A DNA stretch of 64,000 bases, taken from assembly GCF_000209165.1 (NCBI RefSeq), contig NC_009043.1, positions 124,001 through 188,000 of the forward strand. Reading direction: 5' to 3'. The notes beneath the pieces are model-generated. The model did not search any database and was not told the origin of the DNA. It saw only the letters and a list, made by a program, of their open reading frames with translations. Origin of the DNA: Scheffersomyces stipitis CBS 6054. Taxonomy: Eukaryota > Ascomycota > Pichiomycetes > Serinales > Debaryomycetaceae. The position numbers and the translations under genes were made by a program. Of this stretch, positions 8,814 to 18,501 are shown one piece after another (within the stretch, counting starts at the first letter, position 1; every line of letters begins with the position of its first letter).

Positions 8814-9686
8814 ATGTTGGTAGCTTCTGGCCGTGTTCTTACCAAGCAGCGTTTTCTAGGAGTGCAACTTTCTTATAGAATAAAGCTTCCATCGTCGAAT
8901 ACTTGTAGATATAGCATCAGAACCAATTTGAACTTCAAAGTCAATTTCACCAACATGAGTCAAATCAAAACGGAAACTGCCAAAGCTAATGGCAAACACA
9001 CCACTTGGGCGGATACTACAGAAAACATCTGGAAGCCTGACACTGCCGTTCCAGAACATATCCGTAAGCTCTTGGTACCTTCAGGTCCGAACCACAGCGT
9101 TAACTATATTCTTGCTTTTGTTCAGATAGTCAGACTCTTGAAAACCCAGAAGAGAACTGGTTGGGTTGACCGTGGAATTCCGGCAGAAAAAGTCGAAAGC
9201 ATCAGTGACCACATGTATCGGATGTCTATCATCTCGATGTTCATACCGAACGAGAACATTGACATCAGTAAGTGTGTGAAAATCGCCTTGGTGCACGACA
9301 TTGCTGAATCGTTGGTAGGTGATATCACTCCATTTGGAGGAGTCACCAAGGCTGAAAAGCACCGTCGTGAATTGGAATCGATTCAGTACTTGTCTGAGAT
9401 CATCAAGCCATACAATGAAAGGTTCTCCAAAGAAATCTTGGAGTTGTGGTTGGACTACGAAGAAATCAGGACCATCGAAGCCAGGTACGTTAAGGACATA
9501 GACAAGTACGAGATGATCCAACAGGCTTGGGACTATGAACAGGACTTCGGCCTCACATATGATTTGAGTGAGTTCTATGATTCAAGAACCGCCATAGTCT
9601 CGAAGGAAATCGGCGAGTTATGTGACGAGGTCATCAGACAGAGAAACGAACACATCGAGGCATTGAAATCGAAAGCTTCCAGCTAG
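8814..9686 (+). CDS. HD-domain 5'-deoxynucleotidase, YBR242W/YGK1 (HDDC2) family
   Basis: Metal-dependent HD phosphohydrolases of this family dephosphorylate deoxyribonucleoside 5'-monophosphates. The long form has 290 residues; the form from the second in-frame ATG at 8955 has 243, close to S. cerevisiae YBR242W (238). The catalytic set is visible: the His in SISDHMYRMS, the HD pair in ALVHDIAESLVGDITP, the EEKHRRE-like helix (here AEKHRRELE) and the Asp in VKDIDKYEM. RTGWVDRGI is also a family signature. The 47 residues before the second ATG contain no Asp or Glu and eight Arg or Lys, like a mitochondrial presequence. I kept the first ATG as the annotated start but think both may be used. 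The gene is the syntenic partner of ERT1 and the YBR241C-like transporter. Confidence 0.85.
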   Translation: MLVASGRVLTKQRFLGVQLSYRIKLPSSNTCRYSIRTNLNFKVNFTNMSQIKTETAKANGKHTTWADTTENIWKPDTAVPEHIRKLLVPSGPNHSVNYILAFVQIVRLLKTQKRTGWVDRGIPAEKVESISDHMYRMSIISMFIPNENIDISKCVKIALVHDIAESLVGDITPFGGVTKAEKHRRELESIQYLSEIIKPYNERFSKEILELWLDYEEIRTIEARYVKDIDKYEMIQQAWDYEQDFGLTYDLSEFYDSRTAIVSKEIGELCDEVIRQRNEHIEALKSKASS

Positions 9687-10444
9687 ACGACATACACTGC
9701 AATGATGTTTAGACAGCACAAAATTACCACAAGTAGTCCAAGATAGCTCAGTTAGGATACCCGGAGTGTGGTATCACTCTGAGCCACGGAGGTCTTTGGC
9801 TATTTTCGTTAGCATATGCATTTTAGTTCTTCATCAATTGATACCCATTAGAGAAAGGCCCTGATATATTGTAGACAAAGTGTGAAGTAAACCAACAGTA
9901 GTATAGGCGACAAACTATACAGCCAAAGATAACCTTGTATTAAAAGAATGAAGTTGCATTGAGTTCGTGTAGTTTAATTGAATGATTTCAATCTTCATAG
10001 TGAAACAAGAAAGCACAATGATAATGGTTATTCTGAATTATTTGTAACTGGTACCATACCCACTAAATAATCCGTACAACAATGGCACAAGACAGTTATT
10101 CTAAATATGAAGAAACAACTAAATAGAAATATATTCATGTAGATTGCACAGTATGCTGAAATGTGGACAAAACGGGTGCAAAATAATTGAAATTTCATCA
10201 AATTGTCCCCAAAATTTTTGAGAAGGCCTCTCAAATTCACCACAACTTTCACCTGACACTCCCAACCTATATCAAGCTTTCTCAGCTTGAAGTCTGATTC
10301 AACATTAACTTGTACATCCTCCATCTCTTCTCCCATAACTCCATTGCCTTCTCCTATATGCACACTGCTGAATAATATATATTGCCATTTCACAACTCTA
10401 GCATTATGTACTTCCTCTTCTTTTGAGATTTTCTCTAAGGACAA
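9687..10444. other. Intergenic, upstream of ERV1
   Basis: This 758-base spacer lies between two plus-strand genes. It is AT-rich, with a pyrimidine-rich patch (about 10310-10440) just before the ERV1 start. The opposite-strand ORF at 10028-10444 translates to low-complexity, hydrophobic-ended sequence with no family resemblance, so I did not call it. A tRNA-like GATAGCTCAGTTAGGA at 9744 lacks a matching T-arm. Confidence 0.4.
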
Positions 10445-11131
10445 ATGCCGGAACCCATCGAGTCCAAAGAAGCGGTAACCCCATCCAATACGTCCAAACC
10501 GGAGGTAGGCTTGACGGGACGCAAAATCATCTATGACAAAGATGGAAAACCGTATGTACCATAAACTAAAGTTGTCATATCACAAATATATTCTAACAGA
10601 AAGCATAGATGTCGAAGCTGTAACAGCTTGCTAGATTTCCAATTTGCTACCGGGGGCATTAAAGGAAGTGTTATTCCGAAGAATCCGAAACATTCCGCTG
10701 AAAACAAGCCTAAGCTCACCGAAACTGTACCGAACTTCGTTGATTCGACGGCAAGAGTTGGTGCTACTAAGAAGGAGAAGTATAACCCTTATCCAAAAGA
10801 TATTCCAGCAGATGTAGAAGTATTAGGAAAGTCGTCGTGGACATTACTACATTCCATAGCTGCCAAATACCCAGAGAAACCCGACACCAAGCGTCAGCAG
10901 GATCTCAAGCAGTTCCTCACGTTATTTGGAAGCTTCTATCCTTGCTGGTTTTGCGGTGAAGACTTTGAAAAATACATAAAGAAACACGAGCCCAAAGTTG
11001 AAACTCAGGACTCATTTGGAAAATGGCTTTGCGAAGCCCATAACGAGGTCAACGTCAAGTTGGGCAAGCCCAAATTCGACTGTAACTTGTGGAAAAAGAG
11101 ATGGAAGGATGGCTGGGAAGAGGATCCATGA
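10445..11131 (+). CDS. ERV1: Erv1, FAD sulfhydryl oxidase of the mitochondrial intermembrane space (spliced)
   Basis: Erv1 reoxidises Mia40 in the mitochondrial disulfide relay and passes electrons to cytochrome c or oxygen through FAD. Exon 1 (10445-10551) and exon 2 (10609-11131) give 209 residues, against 189 in S. cerevisiae. The shuttle disulfide is C37-R-S-C40 in DGKPCRSCNSLLDFQ. The redox-active pair is C148-W-F-C151 next to the FAD. The structural pair is C177 and C194. The FAD-binding WTLLHSIAAKYPEKP and HNEVN motifs are intact. The gene also has an intron in S. cerevisiae. I chose the acceptor at 10608 because it restores GKPCRSCN and lies a normal distance from the branch site; an earlier AG at 10599 would insert Lys-His-Arg. 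The opening TTG-based frame at 10628 is an artefact of ignoring the intron. Confidence 0.94.
10552..10608 (+). other. ERV1 intron (57 bases)
   Basis: Donor GTATGT at 10552, branch-like TTCTAAC at 10591-10597 and acceptor GCATAG ending at 10608, 12 bases past the branch adenine. An upstream CAG ending at 10599 is also in frame but only about three bases from that adenine, too close for normal use. Confidence 0.82.
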
Positions 11132-11599
11132 AGTCAAAGAAATGTACATAGAAATAGTATAAAAAACCTGTAAATACTAGAAAACGAATAGATATGAGCA
11201 ATGGAGACGAGATTACAACGAAATGGGAGAACAAGTGTGGAAATAAAGAATGACTCAGATAGTAGGAATAGTTATAGACTTTGTCTATACGAAATGGAGT
11301 GCGACATTTCGAATATAGAAACGGCCTGAATTGTGGAGAAATGGTATACTTTTCTTTATTGGCCATACGATTTCAAGATAGCAAAATTGTATCATTGTTT
11401 GTAATTTTTGGATTAATAATTCTATATTAGACTAATAATTAGCAAGAGTTGCTGTCAATAATTGCAAACAATTAAGTTCGATAAAAATATTCTGGTTTGA
11501 TACTTGAATTCTTTGTTTTGAGATTGTTTGTTAGAGAGCAATTTATTTGCCATTTTCAAACAGAATTGGTTGCTCAGAACTCTTATTAGTGAATAGAAT
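11132..11599. other. Intergenic
   Basis: AT-rich spacer between plus-strand genes. The two opposite-strand ORFs here are unstructured chance readings. No motif stands out. Confidence 0.35.
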
Positions 11600-12088
11600 A
11601 TGTCAATACAATTAAACAGCGCCAGACAACTAACCTTCCGTCGGACTTTTTTCAGCGGATGGTTTAAAGCTTGGAGAACCCAGAAGCTCATTTATCCTCC
11701 AGCAGCTTCTGAGTTTACCACCAAGAACAGGATTATTCCCAACTACATAACATCCAGTAATGAATTGTACGATTTGATTTTGTTCAAGGAGCCAGTCTTA
11801 TTGAATTTCACCTATGCTGAGCCAAAATCAAATAAGGTGACCCAGGCACTTTTTGATGTATTGAGTGATGGAAAGAAGTATCCCAAGCCAGAAAACGAAC
11901 CTGTGTATTTGGTCAATATCTTGGCCGATAGCGAAGGAGGACGTGAATTAATGTTGCAGTACGTAGTAGGAGGTCATATTCCCGCTGTAGTGGTGTTGAA
12001 GAAGCAACAGCCGGTAGATACATTTGTTCCCAATTTAGAAAACTTCAGCGAACAGGACTTAGTAGAGTGGATAAAGACGATCGAGTAG
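11600..12088 (+). CDS. Thioredoxin-fold protein without active-site cysteines, probably mitochondrial
   Basis: This is a 162-residue protein whose residues about 50-162 follow the thioredoxin pattern: a strand PVLLNFTYAEP, a helix, a strand VYLVNILAD, the cis-proline segment GHIPAVVVLKK, and a C-terminal helix DLVEWIKTIE. The usual WCGPC site is replaced by TYAEPKSNK, so it cannot act as a normal dithiol reductase; there is no Cys in the fold. The N-terminus (RQLTFRRTFFSGWFKAWRTQK) is Arg-rich and lacks acidic residues, which suggests mitochondrial import. I do not recognise a named S. cerevisiae orthologue. It follows ERV1 on the same strand, but any functional link to the intermembrane-space redox system is speculation. 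Confidence 0.7.
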   Translation: MSIQLNSARQLTFRRTFFSGWFKAWRTQKLIYPPAASEFTTKNRIIPNYITSSNELYDLILFKEPVLLNFTYAEPKSNKVTQALFDVLSDGKKYPKPENEPVYLVNILADSEGGRELMLQYVVGGHIPAVVVLKKQQPVDTFVPNLENFSEQDLVEWIKTIE

Positions 12089-13385
12089 GATCTATTGATA
12101 GCTCCGTAGTACTAACGAGATTTAATATATTGGAAGCGTTAATGTAGTGGAATTTGTAGGAAAAATTCTTCCGATAGGGCCAGACTACACGCTAGAGAAG
12201 GAAACACAGACATTTACGAAGAGTACGAAACGAAATTGCACTGCTACCAAGTTGCAAGATGGGCAAGGTATAAAACTAGAGAATGGATGGGCATTGGATC
12301 ATTTTGAGGTTTATACGGCGCAAACAAATGGCGAACCAGAGGGAGAAGGAGTACTGGCAACCTACTGTCTGTGAAACGAGCAAAAGAGTGAAGATTGTCA
12401 CAAGAGATAATCGGCTCTACCTGGAACGATATACTATGAGACGAACTGTTTTCTTTGACTGTGAGTGGGCAGTTTCATATATTGGCTAAAGGTGGAATCT
12501 AGTTGAAAAAGATGCAAAATAATTGCAACTGTCCCAATTATGCATGTGAGTCGAGCGCAAATCTACCTAGAAGCTCTAATTTCACAAGACGTAGCTGAAA
12601 CTGATCGTAGAAGGCAAGTGCGAGTACGGGAATGGTGGCAGTTTCAGTGAGGGAAGGCGTTGATGTTGGACTAGAGGACATTTAATATGAACATGTAGAA
12701 TCAGACTAGAGTAGAATTGGAATCATAACCACAGATGGACATTTGCAACCTCTTATCTCAGATCTTTTTCGAAATGGCAAGCAAGCCAAGTCCGGAAATC
12801 CGACTACCGAGAAGCAGCACGGAAAAGAAAGGAAAATGCAGACATATGTCGTACTTAGGGACGACTTTGCATTTGTCATTTCACGCACCAGACGCACCAG
12901 AAAATGTCGCACTGTGGAAACCGGAAATCACCATACTATTAGTAATTTTTAGTAGTGTCACCAAATTTTCAACTTGTGCTTAATAAGACGAAAACCACTG
13001 GTTTCTTTCAAAGTTAGAAGCGCTCGGAAATTAACGTAAACCAGACTGCTGCTTACGTGAAGTCATTACGATTTATCAGCACCTGCGTTTGTACCTGTCT
13101 GCTATCAATATCTTATATAACTCCGATTCTGTCCGTTATTCGTCGCTACCATTTTTCGCCCCACTCATTTCCAGACTCCACGGTTGAAAAATTGAGTTTG
13201 CTAAAGATTTGAGCATTTACCTTCAGCATAACCTGCTTTCATTGCACATCCAAGATCGCAAAGCATTCCTAGAGCAGCCTACAGTGGCCTACAAAGTGTA
13301 ACTTTTTTTTGTTCATAATCGAAATCTCTCAAATTTGTATCCATAGCAAATTTGAATATCTTGTAATAACCATAGCACATTCACA
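12089..13385. other. Long intergenic region before RIB1
   Basis: This 1.3-kb region holds several short ORFs (for example 12147-12374, which needs a GTG start, and 12735-12983) with no recognisable content. A 9-base tandem duplication, ACGCACCAG twice, sits at 12883-12900. A T-run at about 13304-13311 precedes the RIB1 leader. I cannot exclude a gene remnant, but nothing supports one. Confidence 0.35.
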
Positions 13386-14399
13386 ATGTCACCCAGCACT
13401 CCCACCAGATCCACTTACATAAAGCAGCCTATACCTGCGAACTCCCGGATCCCGGACATGAACCATATTCCGTTGGTCTCGCCTGCGGTAACGCCATCGG
13501 CTTCTCTTTCTGATACTCCTGTTCCTCCACCACAGGTTTCGGAGGAAATCAGACATCAGTTAGATCTTCCAGATACCTTGCCCGTAGTCAACTGTTTGGC
13601 CAGAGCCCGTATTCCCACGACTCAGGGTCCAGAGATCTTCTTGCATTTGTACGAAAACAACATTGACAACAAGGAGCATTTGGCTATTGTCTTTGGTGAA
13701 GACGTCAGATCCAAGACTCTATTCAAGCAGAGAAGGGGAGATACGCAGCAGGATAGAATGACAAGAGGTGCTTATATTGGAAAGCTTTTCCCAGGTCGTA
13801 CGGTGGCTGATAGAGACGACAAGAATGGTACGGAGTTGCATTTCGACGCTTTGGGCAACTTGATCCGTGAAAGCGAAACCACATATGCCGATCCTGTCTT
13901 GGTAAGAATACATTCTGAGTGCTACACAGGAGAAACAGCCTGGTCTGCCCGGTGTGACTGTGGAGAGCAGTTTGATGAGGCAGGCAGAATCATGGGCACC
14001 AACGGCCATGGATGCATGGTGTATTTGAGACAAGAAGGTAGGGGCATTGGTTTGGGCGAGAAATTGAAGGCCTACAACTTGCAGGACTTGGGTGCAGACA
14101 CAGTTCAAGCCAACTTGATTTTGAGACATCCAGCGGACGGCAGAAACTTCTCGTTGGCTACCGCCATTTTGTTGGACTTAGGTTTGACTGAGATCCAGTT
14201 GTTGACCAACAACCCTGACAAGATTCTTGCTGTTGAAGGAAAGAACAGAGAAGTCAAGGTATTGGAAAGAGTGCCTATGGTTCCATTAGCTTGGAAGAAC
14301 AAGGAGAACGGAATCAAGTCCAAGGAGATCGAGGGGTACCTCAGTACCAAGATCGAGCGAATGGGACATTTGTTGGAGAAACCAATCAAAATTAATTAA
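13386..14399 (+). CDS. RIB1: GTP cyclohydrolase II, first step of riboflavin synthesis
   Basis: Rib1 converts GTP to 2,5-diamino-6-ribosylamino-4(3H)-pyrimidinone 5'-phosphate plus formate and pyrophosphate. The product is 337 residues, near the yeast norm of about 345. Zinc ligands C179, C190 and C192 stand in [19 protein letters not shown], preceded by LVRIHSE. The catalytic RQEGRGIGL loop is at 215-223. Later LLTNNPDKI is also family-typical. The first 60 residues are Pro/Ser/Thr-rich and not part of the enzyme fold. The ATG at 13386 has A at -3 and no upstream ATG close by. FAD from this pathway is the cofactor of ERV1 nearby, but gene order here carries no evidence of linkage. Confidence 0.96.
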   Translation: MSPSTPTRSTYIKQPIPANSRIPDMNHIPLVSPAVTPSASLSDTPVPPPQVSEEIRHQLDLPDTLPVVNCLARARIPTTQGPEIFLHLYENNIDNKEHLAIVFGEDVRSKTLFKQRRGDTQQDRMTRGAYIGKLFPGRTVADRDDKNGTELHFDALGNLIRESETTYADPVLVRIHSECYTGETAWSARCDCGEQFDEAGRIMGTNGHGCMVYLRQEGRGIGLGEKLKAYNLQDLGADTVQANLILRHPADGRNFSLATAILLDLGLTEIQLLTNNPDKILAVEGKNREVKVLERVPMVPLAWKNKENGIKSKEIEGYLSTKIERMGHLLEKPIKIN

Positions 14400-15463
14400 G
14401 ATACGATACGATATTACATGGCACTAGAATATTTAATGGCACAAAGGACGGAAAAGTGTTGTAGAATAGACGTAGAGTAGATAGAGAAACTCGTAGTTAG
14501 AGTGTTGACAATACATGCTTTATATAAAGCCTAATTTCTTTCTTCATTCTTCTTGCTTTCATGGATAGCAACTGAGTCTTCACATCCAGTATAACTTTGT
14601 GAGTCAGTATTATCACATGATGCGTCTAGCCTGTGCATTGACATCTCGCATAAGTTCCCCAGCAATGAATATCCGTCAGAATCGAAACGACGAAGGGACG
14701 CAGCGTCGACAAGGTGTAGGAACGGATAAGTGAAGGAGATCTGCGTTCACGTAATGCCCACAGTAGAGCCACTACTACCCTCTAAATGTCTACTCGCTCC
14801 TAACCAACCAGCTCTACTGGCCCATACTGGAGAATCATAGGACATACCTTTTTTTAGGGTGAAAAATAATCTAACTTTGATAGCGCCGTAAATTAGAAGT
14901 TAAAACGGTAAGAGTTGTCCAGGTCGTGTCTGCACGACTCCCGCATTTTGCGCATTGGCTACATGCCGAACTCCCCATAGTGAATAAGATTCATTATTAT
15001 TTCCGTCACTGGTTTCACCACTGTTATTTACTGAACATACTTCTTTCTCTGGTTAGGACCTCCAATTCCTTTTCTGTCGTGTCTGTCCCGTGTCTGTCCG
15101 CTGCTGTACACCGTTAGTTTTGCTCTAGAAGCAGCCGTCTTTTTCGTGGTAGTTCACTCGTGGAAATTGTCACATTCGTAATTTTTGACATATTTCACAG
15201 ATTTGTCACAGATTTCTCACGTAGTCTTTCAAAACAGATTCTACGCTGACGCCAGCGACCTGAAAGCAGTGCCATTCGAGTCAATTTCATTGTGCCACTG
15301 CGCAACTGCCAACCTATAATTACAGCCAAGTTGGTGTTCTGAATCAGTATCTCATCGCATCATAATCAGAGACTTAAGTTCAGAATAAGAAATACAAGCT
15401 TAAAGCCTCTTACTTTCCCACAGCCATTCTCTTCTATTTTCAAAGCGTTCGAGTTTTTCCGTC
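14400..15463. other. Intergenic, RIB1 3' end and long 5' region of the ASG1-like gene
   Basis: This is a 1.06-kb spacer. It contains TCACATGA (Cbf1-like) near 14614, a 16-base inverted repeat GTCGTG-TCTG-CACGAC at 14923-14938, and a direct repeat of GTGTCTGTCC near 15079-15100. The length fits the extended promoter of a transcription-factor gene. The ORF at 14926-15117 shows no family features. Confidence 0.4.
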
Positions 15464-18235
15464 ATGATCAAAAGAGAGGGCGAACCGTTCCCCGACTACT
15501 CGCACCCGTCAGAAGAGTCCGACAACGAGTTCCAGCTGTCGGGCCTTCTCCATTCCACCTCCATCGCTGCGTCCAACTCCTCCAACACATCGAACAACAA
15601 CAACGGAAACAGCAACCGAGGAGACCAGAAACGTAGACGAGTCACCAGAGCATGCGACAATTGCCGTCAGAAAAAGGTCAAATGTGATGGTAAACAGCCT
15701 TGTATCCATTGCACTGTTTATTCGTACAAATGCACTTATGATCAACCCAACGTCAGAAACAAGAAGCATAGCGGAATACCCATTCCGACCGCGCTGCCAT
15801 CTTCCGCAGTTTTAGCCGCCGCCGCTGCCAACATTGCCAATTCTAACGGAAGCAACGTTGGCGACCTTTCTCAGACTTTGTCGGCAACATCTGCATATCC
15901 AGAGAGAAACCTATTGCTCGCCCAAGGCATCATCAAGTTGTTGCTTCCCAAGTTGAAGATCAACTGCTTCGACCACAACTTGCAGTTTGACTTGGAAAAG
16001 TTGCAGAAAGTTGTCAACCACATCGACGGAAAGTCGTCTTCCGCCTTGAACGATATCAGTGACGTCTACTTGGACAACGCTCCCTTACCATCTCCCAGTA
16101 ATCCAGGATCTATTCGTCACGAACGGCAATCATCCGTGTCTTCCTCTGACGAAACGACTATGGGAACAGAAATCAAATTATATTTGCCCAAGAAAGAAAT
16201 CGCCTTGGACCTCATCTACACCACATGGAACAAGGCTTGTGTTTTGTTCAGATTCTACCATCGTCCATCGCTTCTAGAAGAAGTAGACCTTCTTTACTCT
16301 TTGGACCCGTACAATTACGGCGACAGACAGCAAAAATTCTTGCCCTTCTTGTACTCGATTTTGGCCTGTGGATCTCTTTTCTCCAAGTCAGCGACAACAT
16401 CTTCTGATCGTAACGAGAACTTGGAAGATGATGGGTTCAAATATTTCTTGGAAGCCCGTAAGTTGATCGATATCAGCAATGTAGGCGATATTAACTCCAT
16501 CCAAACCATTGTCATGATGATAATGTATTTGCAATGCTCAGCCAGATTATCCACCTGTTATTCGTATATTGGTATTGCCTTGAGAAGTGCTCTCAAAGAA
16601 GGGTTGCATCGTAACTTGACCATCTTCCAGAACTCGCGAAGGAAATTGGACCCAATTGAAGTCGATACCAGAAAGAGACTATTCTACACCATCTACAAGA
16701 TGGATATCTACATCAACTCCTTATTGGGCTTACCCAGATCCATCAATGAAGATGAATTTGACCAGGATTTGCCTGAAGACTTGGATGACGAAAACGTCAC
16801 TCGTACAGAGTACTTGTACGACAAACAAGAAGGACGATTGTCGTCATCTGCATGTGCTAACCAACATACGAAGCTAATGCTTATACTTTCACATATCGTC
16901 AAGAAATTGTATCCAATCAAAGTGAAGACCACTGAAAAGGAATCGGTGACCCCAGACAGAATACATTCTAAAGTTACTGAATTGGAATTGGAATTGAAGA
17001 CTTGGCTAGATGCATTACCAAAAGAATTGAAACCTACTGATCCCAATGATATCAACTCAGGTAAAGAGATTCCAGAGAAATTTGTATTAGCCAACTACTA
17101 CCTTCATTTGGCATTTTTGAACTGCCAAATCATGTTGTACCGTCCCTTCATCCATTTCGTCAGCGATGGACCCAATAACTTTCAAAAATCCGATCCTCGT
17201 TCGTTGATTAGAGGTAGAAACTGCATCAAGGTAGCCAGAATGGTCGTGAAGTTGGCCAACAAGATGATCGACAAGAACTTGTTGGTGGGAACATACTGGT
17301 TTTCTATGTACACTATTTTCTTCTCTGTTGCATGTTTGATTTACTACTTCCATTTCGCAAACTATAATAATACTCAAAGTGGTGGTGCCAACTATGTTGG
17401 TGTTCTCTTTGACGATGATTTAAACATTGATATGATCAAAAAAGACATCGAGATCGGTAAGAAGGTGCTTGATTGTCTTAAGAACAACTCCAATGCTTCA
17501 TTGCGTATTTTCAACATCTTGAACACATTATTTGAACAATTGAATAGAAGAACAGCCACCACTTCACGTTTGAAGAATACTAGAGTGGTAGACCCATATA
17601 TCATTAACAATAACTTGCAGAACGAAAATGTTCAATCTACATTCAAGAACTTTGACATCATGAATAACTTTAAGACAGGGGGCGCAAAATTGTCAGAATC
17701 CTCCAATGTGGTTACCAGCGATAAGAATCCTTATGCTCCGTACACTCAACAAGATCCACTGAAGAAGTCCGAGGCTCTTGGTCTGTTGTTTACCGATACC
17801 TCGTTGGAAGCATTCCACTCTTCTAATGATCCTGAGTTGGCTGCGGTTGCCCCTACTGTACCTTCACTTCCAAGTAGTCTTCCAACTATTGAAGAACAAC
17901 CTGGAATCACGAATTCAAATACTACTGACGAAGACAGAAACGACTATGTTCCTGGTGTATTTGACAAGTTGGATGCTCAAATCTTTGGCAAGATCTTACC
18001 TCCTTACATGTTAGAGAAGAATGCCCAGAGGTCACATGACAAGTCTGAACAAGAGCGTATTCCAGCACTTGCCAAAGCTGCTCTTTCACAATACCAGGCT
18101 CAGGTTCCTTCCCTGTTGAATGACCAAGCCTTTGGCCTGGTGAACTTAGACGATTTTGATTTTTCTCTGTTGGGGGACCCTAACAATCTTGACTACTTGG
18201 ACCCGTTTAATAATGAATCGCAGTTCCGTTACTGA
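15464..18235 (+). CDS. ASG1: Zn2Cys6 transcription factor, Asg1-like
   Basis: This is a 923-residue fungal zinc-cluster regulator. The binuclear cluster uses cysteines 64, 67, 74, 80, 83 and 90 (CX2CX6CX5CX2CX6C) directly after a basic KRRRVTRA segment. IHCTVYSYKCTY after the cluster is the wording I associate with Asg1. The fungal-specific middle homology region runs from about residue 240 to 620 and includes FRFYHRPSLLEE, CYSYIGIALRSALKEGLHR and ETRKRLFYTIYKMD-like text (here VDTRKRLFYTIYKMDIYINSLLGLPRS). The C-terminus is acidic and aromatic (DDFDFSLLGDPNNLDYLDPF), a likely activation domain. In S. cerevisiae, ASG1 is linked to stress response and fatty-acid use. The zinc-cluster class is certain, the ASG1 name less so. 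Confidence 0.85.
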   Translation: MIKREGEPFPDYSHPSEESDNEFQLSGLLHSTSIAASNSSNTSNNNNGNSNRGDQKRRRVTRACDNCRQKKVKCDGKQPCIHCTVYSYKCTYDQPNVRNKKHSGIPIPTALPSSAVLAAAAANIANSNGSNVGDLSQTLSATSAYPERNLLLAQGIIKLLLPKLKINCFDHNLQFDLEKLQKVVNHIDGKSSSALNDISDVYLDNAPLPSPSNPGSIRHERQSSVSSSDETTMGTEIKLYLPKKEIALDLIYTTWNKACVLFRFYHRPSLLEEVDLLYSLDPYNYGDRQQKFLPFLYSILACGSLFSKSATTSSDRNENLEDDGFKYFLEARKLIDISNVGDINSIQTIVMMIMYLQCSARLSTCYSYIGIALRSALKEGLHRNLTIFQNSRRKLDPIEVDTRKRLFYTIYKMDIYINSLLGLPRSINEDEFDQDLPEDLDDENVTRTEYLYDKQEGRLSSSACANQHTKLMLILSHIVKKLYPIKVKTTEKESVTPDRIHSKVTELELELKTWLDALPKELKPTDPNDINSGKEIPEKFVLANYYLHLAFLNCQIMLYRPFIHFVSDGPNNFQKSDPRSLIRGRNCIKVARMVVKLANKMIDKNLLVGTYWFSMYTIFFSVACLIYYFHFANYNNTQSGGANYVGVLFDDDLNIDMIKKDIEIGKKVLDCLKNNSNASLRIFNILNTLFEQLNRRTATTSRLKNTRVVDPYIINNNLQNENVQSTFKNFDIMNNFKTGGAKLSESSNVVTSDKNPYAPYTQQDPLKKSEALGLLFTDTSLEAFHSSNDPELAAVAPTVPSLPSSLPTIEEQPGITNSNTTDEDRNDYVPGVFDKLDAQIFGKILPPYMLEKNAQRSHDKSEQERIPALAKAALSQYQAQVPSLLNDQAFGLVNLDDFDFSLLGDPNNLDYLDPFNNESQFRY

Positions 18236-18501
18236 GAATTACGAAATTTAGGTTTAACTATTTATTTGTAATGTATATTAGTACCAGTTAAGGGATAAAT
18301 AAGCATCTAGACCTGGCCCAAGTTACCTACGAAGCAGTCACCACATAGGTTATTAAATGTATATTGTAGCATTACCTAGCATTAATGTTCCAGCTTATCT
18401 TTATCTGAATCAATATGCAGTACCTTAAAATTTCATTCCAATATAGAGAAGAGCATCTCAGTTTAATTTGTAGGTAGATTCTACTTACCCACCCAAGAAC
18501 G

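Noticed and set aside
9740..9790. tRNA-like GATAGCTCAGTTAGGA patch
   Set aside because: No GGTTCRA T-loop, no acceptor-stem pairing and no anticodon arm at the right distance.
10028..10444. 138-codon minus-strand ORF before ERV1
   Set aside because: Low-complexity composition with no domain; it overlaps the ERV1 leader and promoter.
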